Origin: Collinsella sp.
Lineage (GTDB): Bacteria > Actinomycetota > Coriobacteriia > Coriobacteriales > Coriobacteriaceae
Assembly: GCA_019419625.1 (NCBI GenBank)
Contig: DXZO01000005.1
Coordinates: forward strand, 8,005 to 72,004
Reading direction: 5' to 3'
DNA length: 64,000 nucleotides
Under the pieces are notes generated by a model that saw nothing but the letters and a program-made list of their open reading frames with translations, did no database searches and had not been told where the DNA came from. Positions 50,059 through 59,253 of the stretch are shown piece by piece; the stretch's first letter is position 1; each line of letters begins with the position of its first letter. The position numbers and the translations under genes are program-made.

Positions 50059-52275
50059 TTACTTGTCGGTGCCCAGCTTGTGCGGCTTGAGAGCGAGCGC
50101 ATTGACGAGCGCGTCGGTGGCAGACTTGACGGCCGCCGGCTGCGGATCGTTGACGTGATCCTCGGGATGCACGGGCAGGTCCTTCTTGACTGCATCGTGG
50201 ATCAAGTTGAGGTACTCAGTCACGCCAGTGGTCGACAGGTGCGTGCCATCGCCATCGAACAGGTCGTTGCGATTGGCACTGTATCCGTACCAGTCGATAA
50301 CGCGCACGTTCTTGTAGCGCGTAGCGGCGTTGGCGATGGCCTGGTTGGTAGAGCCAACCCACGGCTGCGGGCTGCGCGTGTTCACAAACACCACAATACG
50401 CTTATCTCCTGCATCGGCCATGATGGCGTCGATCTGGTCGTCGGTTACCAAGCCGTTGGTGCCCAGTGCAAAGACCACGATCTTGCCGGCAAGGTTCTGT
50501 TGGAGATAGCCCTCAAATGTCGCGCGGCCCGCATCAAACTGGCGGCCCTTTTCGGCATCGATATGGCTGTGCGGGAACACGCCGTCAAAGGAATCAACGG
50601 CGCGCAGCGACACGGAGTCACCGATCATCAACAGGTCGTAGGAGCCATCGGGGAAGCCGTCGTTGTCCTTGTCGGTGTCGTCGGCCGCCTGCTGGTCGGT
50701 GGGCGCGGTGTTTTTGGCTTCCTTGTTGAGGACTTCGGCGCCCTCACCGCTCAGTGCGGAGGTCTCCGGCACAAAGATCAGGCCGCCCAGCGCGATAACA
50801 AGCACGATGCCGCAAGTGGCGCACACGGGAATATGCGCGCGCACCCAGTTGGCGGGCGTGGTGGTGCCGTCGCGGAACTCGGATACGGTGCGCCCAAAGG
50901 CGCCCTTTCTAAACGGCGTCTCGATAAAGCGATATGAGCATTCGGCTACGGCGACCACCAACAACACCTGCAAAATGTACTGCCACCACGGCGTATCGTT
51001 GATGTTGGCGACCGGGTTCATGAGCAACAGTAGCGGATAGTGCCACAGGTAGATGCTGTACGAGCGCTTGCCAACCCACACGAGCGGCTCGGCGGACAGC
51101 GCGCGGGCAACCATTCCCTGGGGCTGCACGCAGGCCGCGATGACCATGAGCGTGAGGATGGAGCATAACAGCGTGCCGCCGCGATACTGGAACGCGGTGT
51201 AGCCGTTGGTGAGCGCGACCATGGCGGCAAGGCCAACCAGACCCACGACGCCCAACACATCGATGGATGCGGGCGAGGACCAAAAGCGCACGAGGGCGCT
51301 CGGCTGTGCCGGGACGGTCTCGGCTGCGCCGTCGGTCGTAGCGTCATGCTTGCTTTCGGCGTTCTTGCCGTGCTTGGCGGCGCCAGCCAGGCGATTGAGC
51401 CCCAAACGATGAGCGAGACACACCGGCGCCAGGTCGCGATCGGGGATAAAGGCCATCCAGGCGCCCAGCAGCAGCGAGAAGACGCGGGTGTCGGTGCCGT
51501 AGTACACGCGGCTGGGGTCGGCGGCGGGGTTATAGAGCACCATCATGGCGATGGCGGAGACAGCAGCCAGTCCCAGAACCATGCGGCGCGTGTTGGGCTT
51601 GCTCATGTGCATGGATACCATAGCGAGCAGCAGCGGGGGCCAAACCAGGTAGAACTGTTCCTCGATGGCGAGCGACCAAAAGTGCGTAAGCGGCGAGGGA
51701 TCGCCCAGGGCATTGAAGTACGAGACGTTTTGGGCAATCTGCCACCAGTTGTTGAAGAACAGCAGCGACGGCAGGATGTCAGGGCGCATCTTGGTGAGCA
51801 TCACGTGGTTAAAGATGGTGCACAGCGCGCAGGTCACGAACACTACCGTTACCACGGCGGGGACCAGGCGACGGATGCGGCGAATCCAGAAGCTCTTAAG
51901 GTCGATACGGCCGGTCTTAGCGACTTCGTTGAGCAGCAAGCGCGTGATCAGATAGCCCGAAAGCACAAAGAAGATCGTGACGCCAAGCAGGCCGCCCTGA
52001 GCCCACGTGAGGTTGAGGTGATAGAGCACCACCGCGACGACGGCAAGCGTGCGCAGGCCGTCAAGGGCAGGGATGTAGCGGGACTTGGGGCGAGCAGGCG
52101 TCTGCTCCGCGGCGGGAGTGTTGGCGCGGCCCGCGTTGTTGGCAGAAGCGCGATGGGGGCTCGCGGTGCGTCGCGGCTCGTTGGCACGGCGCTCGCCCTT
52201 CACGCGTTCGTGCGGCGCCGGCTCGTTGCCCGTGCGGCGTCGACCGCGCGAGCCCGATTGCGAGAATTGTTCCAT
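50059..52275 (-). CDS. OatA-like acyltransferase (acyltransferase-3 plus SGNH domain)
   Basis: The 738-aa protein has a basic, disordered N-terminus (about 1-65). An acyltransferase-3 membrane domain of about ten helices follows (about 68-480; YIPALDGLRTLAVVAVVLYH, FFVLSGYLITRLLL, THFWSLAIEEQFYLVWP). The C-terminal extracytoplasmic SGNH hydrolase-like domain (about 545-700) has GDSVSL, GTNG and the catalytic DGTHLS. This is the architecture of peptidoglycan O-acetyltransferase OatA, which adds acetyl groups to MurNAc and confers lysozyme resistance. Other extracytoplasmic glycans are possible substrates. A roughly 40-residue soluble loop near 315-345 is an insertion. It is monocistronic. Confidence 0.88.
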   Translation of the reverse strand: MEQFSQSGSRGRRRTGNEPAPHERVKGERRANEPRRTASPHRASANNAGRANTPAAEQTPARPKSRYIPALDGLRTLAVVAVVLYHLNLTWAQGGLLGVTIFFVLSGYLITRLLLNEVAKTGRIDLKSFWIRRIRRLVPAVVTVVFVTCALCTIFNHVMLTKMRPDILPSLLFFNNWWQIAQNVSYFNALGDPSPLTHFWSLAIEEQFYLVWPPLLLAMVSMHMSKPNTRRMVLGLAAVSAIAMMVLYNPAADPSRVYYGTDTRVFSLLLGAWMAFIPDRDLAPVCLAHRLGLNRLAGAAKHGKNAESKHDATTDGAAETVPAQPSALVRFWSSPASIDVLGVVGLVGLAAMVALTNGYTAFQYRGGTLLCSILTLMVIAACVQPQGMVARALSAEPLVWVGKRSYSIYLWHYPLLLLMNPVANINDTPWWQYILQVLLVVAVAECSYRFIETPFRKGAFGRTVSEFRDGTTTPANWVRAHIPVCATCGIVLVIALGGLIFVPETSALSGEGAEVLNKEAKNTAPTDQQAADDTDKDNDGFPDGSYDLLMIGDSVSLRAVDSFDGVFPHSHIDAEKGRQFDAGRATFEGYLQQNLAGKIVVFALGTNGLVTDDQIDAIMADAGDKRIVVFVNTRSPQPWVGSTNQAIANAATRYKNVRVIDWYGYSANRNDLFDGDGTHLSTTGVTEYLNLIHDAVKKDLPVHPEDHVNDPQPAAVKSATDALVNALALKPHKLGTDK

Positions 52276-52462
52276 AAAACATCATCCAATGACGAGAATA
52301 ATCAGCACGTATTCATTGTAGCTGCCTACCCCTGTGAATGCTTGCTGCTGGCGCAAGCTCAAGCGCGCGTCCACATCAAAGTGGACTAAAGTTATAGGGG
52401 GTGCGAGAGTGCACAATCGTTGGTCGACGGTGGGCGCAAAGCCTGAAGACGAGGAGGTTTCC

Positions 52463-53458
52463 ATGGCGGATCACAGCATCGTTGCGGTGTTCGGCAGCAT
52501 GAACATGGACCTTTCGGTGGCGTGCGAGCGCATGCCGCGCGCGGGCGAGACCGTCGGTGGCGGCGGTTTTATCACCAACGCCGGCGGTAAGGGAGCCAAT
52601 CAGGCCGTTGCCGCTGCGCGCATGGGTGCGCGCACGTGCATGATCGGCGCTGTTGGGCGCGATACCTTTGGCGATGCGCTTGTGGCAGGGCTCCAAGATG
52701 CCGGCGTGGGCGTTGAGTTCGTGACACGTCTCGACGACGTGGAGACCGGTACTGCGACTATCATTCGCTGTGAGAGCGACAACCGCATCGTGCTGTCGCC
52801 GGGCGCCAACCATGCGCTTGCGGGCGAGGACGTTGCCCGCGCACTGAGGCGCTTGGTGGCCGACGAGCTCGACGGCGATGCCAGTGAGATTGCCCCGGCT
52901 GCTGGCGGCGTCTTTATCGCCCAGGGCGAATGTGACCTTGCGGCGACGGCCGGGGCGCTTGCTTGCGCTCACGAGCTGGGGTTCTATACGATCTTTAACC
53001 CGGCGCCCGCCTGCGACCTGCCGGCAGGAGCGTGGCCAGCGGTCGACCTGGTCTGCCCCAACGAGACCGAGTGCCAGGTACTGACGGGCATTCTGCCCAC
53101 GGATGATGCGAGTTGCGTCGCCGCGCTCAATGCGCTGCTCGACAAGGGCGCCGGGGCTGCGGTCATCACGTTGGGCGGCGCCGGCTCGGTTACGCTCGGC
53201 GATGGCGGTGAGCCGCTGCGCATGCCGGCGCTTTCGAGCGCGGTGGTCGATACGACGGCCGCGGGCGATACGTTTATCGGCGCGTTGGCGGCGGCTCGTC
53301 TGGAGGGCCTGCCGCTCTTTGAGTGCATGGCGGCGGGTGCTCGCGCCTCGGCGGTGACGGTGTCGCGCCTGGGCGCTCAGCAATCAATTCCCACGCGTGC
53401 GGAAGTCGAGCACAAGTTTGGTTTAGACGGTTTGGATGTAGACGGAGAAGCGGAGTAG
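52463..53458 (+). CDS. rbsK: Ribokinase
   Basis: This 331-aa PfkB-family kinase starts VAVFGSMNMDL and has GGKGANQAVAAARMGA (sugar binding), ETGTA, NETE near residue 195, and the anion hole with catalytic Asp VDTTAAGDTFIGAL. It converts ribose to ribose 5-phosphate. ATG 52463 is preceded by GAGGAGG; the longer upstream frame is not conserved. It is 4 bp from the nucleoside hydrolase gene, so the pair forms a ribonucleoside-salvage unit: the hydrolase frees ribose and this enzyme traps it. Confidence 0.88.
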   Translation: MADHSIVAVFGSMNMDLSVACERMPRAGETVGGGGFITNAGGKGANQAVAAARMGARTCMIGAVGRDTFGDALVAGLQDAGVGVEFVTRLDDVETGTATIIRCESDNRIVLSPGANHALAGEDVARALRRLVADELDGDASEIAPAAGGVFIAQGECDLAATAGALACAHELGFYTIFNPAPACDLPAGAWPAVDLVCPNETECQVLTGILPTDDASCVAALNALLDKGAGAAVITLGGAGSVTLGDGGEPLRMPALSSAVVDTTAAGDTFIGALAAARLEGLPLFECMAAGARASAVTVSRLGAQQSIPTRAEVEHKFGLDGLDVDGEAE

Positions 53459-53462
53459 AACA

Positions 53463-54437
53463 ATGGCAACCAAGAAGCTGATCCTTGATCTGGATATGGG
53501 TGTGGATGATGCGATGGCGCTTGCCTATGCCATCGCGAGCCCCGAGGTGGAGCTCGTCGGCATCACCACGTGCTTTGGCAACGTGCGCGTCGAGCAGTCG
53601 GCGCACAACTGCTTGGCGGTGCTCGACCTGTTGGGTCGTCCCGAGGTGCCGGTGTACCTGGGCGCCGATCGTCCCATGAAGGCGACCGAACCCTACACGC
53701 CGCCGGCGTCCACCACGCTTATCCACGGCAAGAACGGCATCGGCGGCGCAAGCGTGCCCGCCTCGCCGTACGAGCCGGTGGGCGCGACGTCGGCCGACGG
53801 CAATGCGGCGGTCGATTACCTGATTGATGCCGCGCGTACCTATGGTCCCGATCTGGTCTACGTTGCGACCGGCCCGCTCACCAATCTGGCGCTTGCCCTG
53901 GAGCGCGATGCGGCGGCGATGATGTCTATCGGCCGCGTGGTCGTGATGGGCGGCGCCCTTACCGTGCCCGGCAACGTGAGCGCGGGCGCCGAGGCCAACA
54001 TGGCGGGCGACCCCGAGGCTGCCGACGCTGTGTTGCGCTCGGGCCGCAAGCTCACCATGGTGGGCCTGGATGTGACGCACCGCGTGGTGCTCACACGTCG
54101 CGACGTTGCCGGCTGGACGGGCTCGGGCACTATGGCTGGCTGCGCGTTTGCGAGCATGGTCGAGCACTATATCGGTTCGTACGAAATGAACGCGCCCTAC
54201 CTGGGCGGCTGCGCGCTGCACGATCCGCTGGCGGTTGCCGTGGCGATTGATCCCACGCTCGTGGGTGCGCTCGGCTGCAATCTTCGTGTCGACCTGCTGG
54301 GCGAGTACCGCGGCCGCACTATCTGTGACGAGCACCGTCTGTCCGATCCGGATAAGAGCGCGCTCGTGGCGCTCACCGTGGACGCCCCACGTTTCCTCGC
54401 GGAGTTTAAGGCACGCATGGCTCGCATCCTTGGCTAA
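53463..54437 (+). CDS. Ribonucleoside hydrolase (IUNH family)
   Basis: The 324-aa protein begins with LDLDMGVDDAMAL, the calcium-binding DxDxGxDDA motif. It also has GITTCFGNVRVEQ, VATGPLTNLALALE, VVMGGAL and a C-terminal HDPLAVAVAIDP with the active-site His-Asp. It cleaves ribonucleosides into base and ribose. Specificity (inosine-uridine or broad) cannot be read. It lies in an operon with rbsK; no nucleoside transporter is adjacent. Confidence 0.9.
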   Translation: MATKKLILDLDMGVDDAMALAYAIASPEVELVGITTCFGNVRVEQSAHNCLAVLDLLGRPEVPVYLGADRPMKATEPYTPPASTTLIHGKNGIGGASVPASPYEPVGATSADGNAAVDYLIDAARTYGPDLVYVATGPLTNLALALERDAAAMMSIGRVVVMGGALTVPGNVSAGAEANMAGDPEAADAVLRSGRKLTMVGLDVTHRVVLTRRDVAGWTGSGTMAGCAFASMVEHYIGSYEMNAPYLGGCALHDPLAVAVAIDPTLVGALGCNLRVDLLGEYRGRTICDEHRLSDPDKSALVALTVDAPRFLAEFKARMARILG

Positions 54438-54511
54438 ACGGTTTCTGTGCCCCGATCCAGATTAGCTACCGAGCAAATGTGCCCGTTGGGGGAATAGTCG
54501 GGCCACTTCGC

Positions 54512-54539
54512 TTGACAACAGGCTAAACTAGCTATTAAA
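54512..54539 (+). promoter_or_regulatory. lacI-type regulator promoter with overlapping operator-like words
   Basis: TTGACA (54512-54517) is followed after 15-16 bp by TATTAAA. The words CTAAAC, TTAAACATTTACT and TTCTGTTTAG (to 54558) resemble those upstream of the isomerase gene, suggesting autoregulation. Confidence 0.5.
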
Positions 54540-54640
54540 CATTTACTATTCTGTTTAGATTGAATTTGCGGTCGTTTAGTTGTCGAGTCACGGGGCGGTC
54601 AGGCCACGATGCTCCGCCACGACCGTTGCTAGGGGGAACA

Positions 54641-55651
54641 ATGGCCAAAGCAAGTGTTCGCGAGATCAGCCGCATCACCGGTTTTTCGCCTGCGACCGTG
54701 TCCAACGCGCTCAACCGCAAGCGCAGCGTGAGCGAGGAGACCGCCAAGGTCATCTTGGAGTGTGCGCAGTCGCTCGGCTATCAGCAGTCGACGCAGCTCG
54801 AGAGTATCCAGTTCGTGCTTGCGCGCAAGACGGGCGCCATCCTGGACGAGAGCACCTTCCATCCCGCGGTTATTGAGGGCGTGGAGCGTCAGGCGCGTCG
54901 CCACGGCATGAGCACGAGCTTTGTCTCGCTCGACTTTAGCGACCTGGACGCCGTGCGTCCGCAGGTCGAGGGCCTGATCGCCGACCCGTCTGCCGCCATC
55001 GTGCTGATGGGTACCGAGCTGGGTGAGGAAGATTACGCCCTGTTCGCCAACGCTGCCGCCCACCTGATCGTGCTCGACGGCTGGAGCGACCGCCAGTACT
55101 TTGATGCCGTAGTCATTGCCAATACCGATTCGGTGCTGCGCGCCGTGGACTACCTTATCGAGAAGGGTCACAGGCAAATCGGCTATCTGGCAGGCGATCT
55201 TCGTATCCGCAACTTTAAGGATCGCGAGCGCGGCTATCGCCAAGCACTTGAGGACGCGGGCCTTGAGGCCAATCCGGCATGGCGCGTCACGCTGGGCACC
55301 ACGCTCGAGGGCGCTTATCGCGACATGGGCGCATGGCTTGACAACGCCTCGCGCGAAGATCTGCCAACGGCCTTCTTTGCCGAAAACGACGTGCTCGCCG
55401 TGGGTGCCATGCGCGCGTTCAACGAGCACGGCATTCGCGTGCCCGAGGATGTCTCGATCATCGGCTTTGACGACCTGTCGTTGGGCGCTTTCTCCAACCC
55501 GCCGCTCACCACGGTTCACGTTCCCAAGCACGAGGTGGGTGAGATCGCGGTGCGCCGCCTGGTGGGCAACATCCGCAATCCCAAGAGCTATACCTGCAAG
55601 ACGGCCGTATCGACCTATTTTGTCGAGCGCCAAAGCGTGCGCGAAATCTAG
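54641..55651 (+). CDS. LacI-family transcriptional regulator
   Basis: The 336-aa repressor has an N-terminal HTH (SVREISRITGFSPATVSNAL, then SVSEETAKVI) and a periplasmic-binding-protein-like effector domain (about 60-330) with GYLAGDLRIRNFKDRERGY and IIGFDDLSLGAFSNPPLTTV. ATG 54641 has AGGGGGAA upstream. It sits just before the isomerase/transketolase/kinase genes and is followed by a terminator. It likely senses a sugar or sugar phosphate of that pathway and binds the GTTTAC/GTAAAC-type sites before 55909. Confidence 0.92.
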   Translation: MAKASVREISRITGFSPATVSNALNRKRSVSEETAKVILECAQSLGYQQSTQLESIQFVLARKTGAILDESTFHPAVIEGVERQARRHGMSTSFVSLDFSDLDAVRPQVEGLIADPSAAIVLMGTELGEEDYALFANAAAHLIVLDGWSDRQYFDAVVIANTDSVLRAVDYLIEKGHRQIGYLAGDLRIRNFKDRERGYRQALEDAGLEANPAWRVTLGTTLEGAYRDMGAWLDNASREDLPTAFFAENDVLAVGAMRAFNEHGIRVPEDVSIIGFDDLSLGAFSNPPLTTVHVPKHEVGEIAVRRLVGNIRNPKSYTCKTAVSTYFVERQSVREI

Positions 55652-55716
55652 GCGGAGACGGCATTGCCTGCAGCGTGCCAAAGCTCGCTAGGGCAGTTAA
55701 CATAGTGCCATTCAGA

Positions 55717-55743
55717 AGAGGATCCTTCGGGGTCCTCTTTTTG
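55717..55743 (+). terminator. Terminator of the LacI-type regulator gene
   Basis: AGAGGATCC-TTCG-GGGTCCTCT is followed by TTTTTG. Confidence 0.8.
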
Positions 55744-55749
55744 TTTCCC

Positions 55750-55890
55750 TTGTATGTTCAGTTTGTTTACATACCGTTTAGGCTGATTTCTCTACCGTCT
55801 ACGGGTATTTCGCGCTAAACTTCTAAACAGAAGAGTAAAACATTTAGTAAACAGAACAAAACGAAACATGCGTCTGTTTACTGAACATGT
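55750..55890 (+). promoter_or_regulatory. Operator-rich control region of the sugar locus
   Basis: The region is AT-rich and full of related words: GTTTAC (55765), GTTTAG (55776), CTAAAC (55815 and 55823), ATTTAGTAAACAGA (55842-55855) and TCTGTTTACTGAAC (55873-55886). The last two form an inverted pair sharing TCTGTTTACT. It resembles a multi-site target for the adjacent LacI-type regulator. Confidence 0.5.
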
Positions 55891-55908
55891 GACTAGGGGA
55901 GGACGTAC

Positions 55909-57309
55909 ATGGACAAGATCAAGCTCGGCTTTGTGCCCACGCGCCGCAGTATCTTTAGCGCGCCGGACGCGATCAAGTATCGCGGCCTGACGGCGGATCG
56001 CCTGCGCGAGATCGGCGTCGACATCGTGGATATCGACGACATCAACGACGAGGGCCTGCTGTTCGACGACAGCCATATCGAGCCTATCGTCAAAAAGTTC
56101 CGCGCCGAGGGCGTCGACGGCATCATGCTGTGCCACGCCAACTTTGGTACCGAGTATGTCTGCGCCCGCCTTGCCCGCGAGCTCGGCTTGCCCGTGCTGC
56201 TGTGGGGCCCGCGCGACGAGCGCCCCGAGCCCGACGGCACCCGTCTGCGCGATAGCCAGTGCGGCCTGTTCGCCACCGGCAAGGTCCTGCGCCGCTTCCA
56301 GGTTCCCTTCACCTACATGACCAACTGCCGTCTGACCGATCCCGAGTTCGAGCGCGGCGTCTGGGACTTTTTGGCCGTGTGCAACGTGGTCAAGACCTTC
56401 GAGCACACCCGCATCCTGCAGATGGCCACCCGTCCGTTCGATTTCTGGTCGACCATGTGCAACGAGGGCGAGCTGCTTGAGAAGTTCAACATCCAGCTTT
56501 CGCCCATCCCCATGACCGAGCTTGTCCAGGCCGTGCGCGACGCCCAGGCTGACGAGCAGGCCATGGCAGCCATGCTCGCCCACATTGGTGACAGCTTTGA
56601 GATCTGCATCCCCGAGGACAAGGTTCCTGCGGTCGCAGGACTCGCCATTGCCATGAAGCGCCTGGTCGAGAAGTACGGCTGCAACGCCGGCGCCATCCAG
56701 TGCTGGAACGCCCTGCAGGACGAGTTGGGCATTATGCCCTGCGCCGCCAACGCAATCCTCAACGAGATGGGCATCCCTATCGTATGCGAGACCGATATTC
56801 ACGGCGCCATCACCGCGCTGATGGTCGAGGCCGCCGACCTGGGCCGTCACCGCGGCATGTTCGCCGACTGGACCGTGCGCCATCCCGATAACGAGAACGG
56901 CGAGCTGCTGCAGCACTGCGGCCCCTGGCCCTGCAGCTGCGCGGCCGTCAAGCCCAAGCTCACCTATCCGCTGGCGTTCGATCATCCCGGCGCGCTGACG
57001 GCCGAGGCCAAGCACGGCGACCTCACCCTTGCCCGCTTTGACGGCGACAACGGCGAGTACTCGCTGCTGCTGGGCAACGCCCGCGGCATCGACGGCCCGG
57101 CCGGTATGGGCACCTACCTGTGGGTCGAGGTCGACAACCTCAAGCGCCTCGAGGCCAAGATCGTCGAGGGCCCCTACATCCACCACTGCGTCGCCATTCA
57201 CGCCAACGTGGTGCCGGTGCTCTACGAGGCGTGCAAGTACATCGGCATTGCCCCTGATCTTTACGACCCCATCGAAGAAGACGTCAAAGCCTACCTGCGA
57301 GGAGAGTAG
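55909..57309 (+). CDS. L-fucose/L-arabinose isomerase-family protein
   Basis: The 466-aa protein has the FucI/AraA-like fold. The N-terminal domain runs to about residue 170 (LGFVPTRRSIFSAPDAIKYR, HANFGTEYVCARLARELGLP). The catalytic region includes a conserved acidic residue in CETDIHGAI and histidines near IHHCVAIH. It is shorter than E. coli FucI (about 590 aa) and fits a sugar-isomerase-like group of unknown substrate. It probably interconverts an aldose and ketose that the FGGY kinase downstream phosphorylates. RBS AGGGGAGGA precedes the start. The transketolase genes follow with a 2-bp gap. Confidence 0.8.
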   Translation: MDKIKLGFVPTRRSIFSAPDAIKYRGLTADRLREIGVDIVDIDDINDEGLLFDDSHIEPIVKKFRAEGVDGIMLCHANFGTEYVCARLARELGLPVLLWGPRDERPEPDGTRLRDSQCGLFATGKVLRRFQVPFTYMTNCRLTDPEFERGVWDFLAVCNVVKTFEHTRILQMATRPFDFWSTMCNEGELLEKFNIQLSPIPMTELVQAVRDAQADEQAMAAMLAHIGDSFEICIPEDKVPAVAGLAIAMKRLVEKYGCNAGAIQCWNALQDELGIMPCAANAILNEMGIPIVCETDIHGAITALMVEAADLGRHRGMFADWTVRHPDNENGELLQHCGPWPCSCAAVKPKLTYPLAFDHPGALTAEAKHGDLTLARFDGDNGEYSLLLGNARGIDGPAGMGTYLWVEVDNLKRLEAKIVEGPYIHHCVAIHANVVPVLYEACKYIGIAPDLYDPIEEDVKAYLRGE

Positions 57310-57311
57310 AA

Positions 57312-58148
57312 ATGGCAACTATCGAAGAGCTTGAATCCCTGCGTTGGGACCTTCGCCGCGATTGCGTCGATATCATCATGGCTGGCGCCGGCGGCCACAT
57401 CGGCGGCGACATGTCGGTCATCGATGCGCTGATGACCCTCTATGCCAACCACCTCAACGTTTCACCCGAGACCGTCGACGATCCCAACCGCGATCGCTTC
57501 GTGCTCTCCAAAGGCCACGCCATGGAGGCCTACTACGCGGTGCTCTGCCACGAGGGCTATCTGGACCTCGACGACGTCAAGGCCCGCTTCTCTAAGTTCG
57601 GCAGCCCCTACATCGGCCACCCCAACAACAAGCTCAAGGGCATCGAGATGAACTCGGGCTCGCTGGGTCATGGCCTGCCCGTGGCCGTCGGGATGGCGCT
57701 TGCCGGCAAGATGGATGGCCGCGACTACCGCGTTTACACCATCATGGGCGACGGCGAGCTTGCCGAGGGCTCGGTCTGGGAGGGCGCCATGAGCGGCGGC
57801 AACTACCAGCTCGATAACCTGTGCGCGCTCGTGGACCGCAACCGCCTGCAGATCAGCGGCAGCACCGAGGACGTCATGAAGCAGGATTCGCAGGAGGAGC
57901 GCTGGGCCGCCTTCGGTTGGAACGTGCTGTCCATTCCGGGCAACGACGTCCAGGCCATCGACGCCGCGCTGACGCTGGCCGCCGAGACCAAGGGTAAGCC
58001 CACGGTCATCATCCTCAACACAGTGAAGGGCTATGGCTCGCCCGTTATGGAGGACAAGGCCGCCTGGCATCATCACCTGCCCAACGACGAGGAATATGCC
58101 CAGATCATCGCCGATTTCGCTGCCCATAAGGAGGCCATCAATGGCTAA
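57312..58148 (+). CDS. tktA: Transketolase, N-terminal subunit
   Basis: This 278-aa subunit carries the thiamine-diphosphate/Mg-binding domain of a split transketolase. Motifs are HIGGDMSVIDALMTLY, DRFVLSKGHAMEAYYAVL, NSGSLGHGLPVAVGMALAGK and the TPP motif GDGELAEGSVWEGAM ending in LVDRNRLQ. It transfers two-carbon units between ketoses and aldoses in the non-oxidative pentose phosphate pathway or a related sugar pathway. It overlaps the C-terminal subunit gene by 8 bp. Split transketolases are common in anaerobes and in specialised sugar operons. Confidence 0.92.
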   Translation: MATIEELESLRWDLRRDCVDIIMAGAGGHIGGDMSVIDALMTLYANHLNVSPETVDDPNRDRFVLSKGHAMEAYYAVLCHEGYLDLDDVKARFSKFGSPYIGHPNNKLKGIEMNSGSLGHGLPVAVGMALAGKMDGRDYRVYTIMGDGELAEGSVWEGAMSGGNYQLDNLCALVDRNRLQISGSTEDVMKQDSQEERWAAFGWNVLSIPGNDVQAIDAALTLAAETKGKPTVIILNTVKGYGSPVMEDKAAWHHHLPNDEEYAQIIADFAAHKEAING

Positions 58149-59079
58149 CAAGATCGCCAACCGCAAGGTTATCTGCGACACGCTGCTCGAGGCCGCCGCA
58201 ACCGACAAGGACATCGTCGTCCTGTGCTCCGACTCCCGCGGCTCCGCGTCGCTCACGCCGTTCTTCGATCAGTATCCCCAGCAGTCCGTCGAGGTCGGCA
58301 TCGCCGAGCAGGACCTGGTGAGCATCGCCGCCGGTATGGCCTCGTGCGGCAAGAAGGCCTGGGCCGCCTCGCCGGCGTCCTTTGTGACCACGCGCTCGTA
58401 TGAGCAGTGCAAGGTCGACGTTTCGTACTCCAACACCAACGTCAAGCTCATCGGCATCTCGGGCGGCGTGTCCTATGGCGCCTTGGGCATGAGCCATCAC
58501 TCCGCACAGGATATCGCCGCCATGAGCGCGATTCCCAACATGCGCGTGTATCTGCCGAGCGATCGATTCCAGACCGCCGAGCTCGTGCGTGCCCTGGTCG
58601 CCGACAACAAGCCGGCCTACATCCGCGTGGGCCGCAACCCGGTGGAGGACGTGTACACCGAGGACGAGTGCCCGTTCCAGATGGATCGCGCCACCTGGGT
58701 GCGTCGCGGCACCGATGTGACGATTGTCGCCACCGGTGAGATGGTCCGCCACGCCGTGGACGCCGCCGATCTGCTGGCCGAACAGGGTATCTCGGCAACG
58801 GTGCTCGACATGTACTGCGTCAAACCGCTCGACGCCGAGGCCGTGATCGAGGCCGCCGACGCCACGCGCGCCGTCGTGACGGTCGAAGAGCACAGCCCCT
58901 TCGGCGGCCTGGGTTCCATGGTCGCGCAGGTCGTGGGCGAGCATTGCCCGCGTCCGGTCAAGTGCCTCTCCCTGCCCGATGCGCCGGTCATCACCGGCAC
59001 GAGCCCCGAGGTCTTCGCGCACTATGGCCTGACGGGCGAGGGAATCGCCAAGACGGTCGCCGAGTTCCTTGGCAACTAG
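58141..59079 (+). CDS. tktB: Transketolase, C-terminal subunit
   Basis: The 312-aa subunit holds the pyrimidine-binding and C-terminal domains: SVEVGIAEQDLVSIAAGMA (with the conserved catalytic Glu), SYGALGMSHHSAQDIAAM, PAYIRVGR and the C-terminal VTVEEHSPFGGLGSMVAQVV. It overlaps the N-terminal subunit, ensuring equal synthesis. GGAGG in the preceding gene acts as the ribosome-binding site. Confidence 0.92.
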   Translation: MANKIANRKVICDTLLEAAATDKDIVVLCSDSRGSASLTPFFDQYPQQSVEVGIAEQDLVSIAAGMASCGKKAWAASPASFVTTRSYEQCKVDVSYSNTNVKLIGISGGVSYGALGMSHHSAQDIAAMSAIPNMRVYLPSDRFQTAELVRALVADNKPAYIRVGRNPVEDVYTEDECPFQMDRATWVRRGTDVTIVATGEMVRHAVDAADLLAEQGISATVLDMYCVKPLDAEAVIEAADATRAVVTVEEHSPFGGLGSMVAQVVGEHCPRPVKCLSLPDAPVITGTSPEVFAHYGLTGEGIAKTVAEFLGN

Positions 59080-59095
59080 TAGAAACAGACGCTGC

Positions 59096-59196
59096 GCGGC
59101 CGCCAAGCACCGCACCTTGCCGTTCAAACCGTCGCTTGCGTACACAGAGTACGCGGCGCTCTTCTTTCACGGCAATCTGCGGCACTTGACGGCCGC
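59096..59196. repeat. Imperfect 28-bp inverted repeat between transketolase and kinase
   Basis: Ends at 59096-59123 and 59169-59196 match at about 22 of 28 positions (GCGGCCG, CAAG, CCGCA and TTGCCGT blocks in the same order). A small inner palindrome, GCGTACACAGAGTACGC, is at the centre. It may be an attenuator-type hairpin or a repeat element. Confidence 0.65.
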
Positions 59197-59253
59197 TCGC
59201 TCCTTGTCCGTCGGGTTTTAGTTTTTGAATCGACGGGGGAGACAGGAGAGTAC

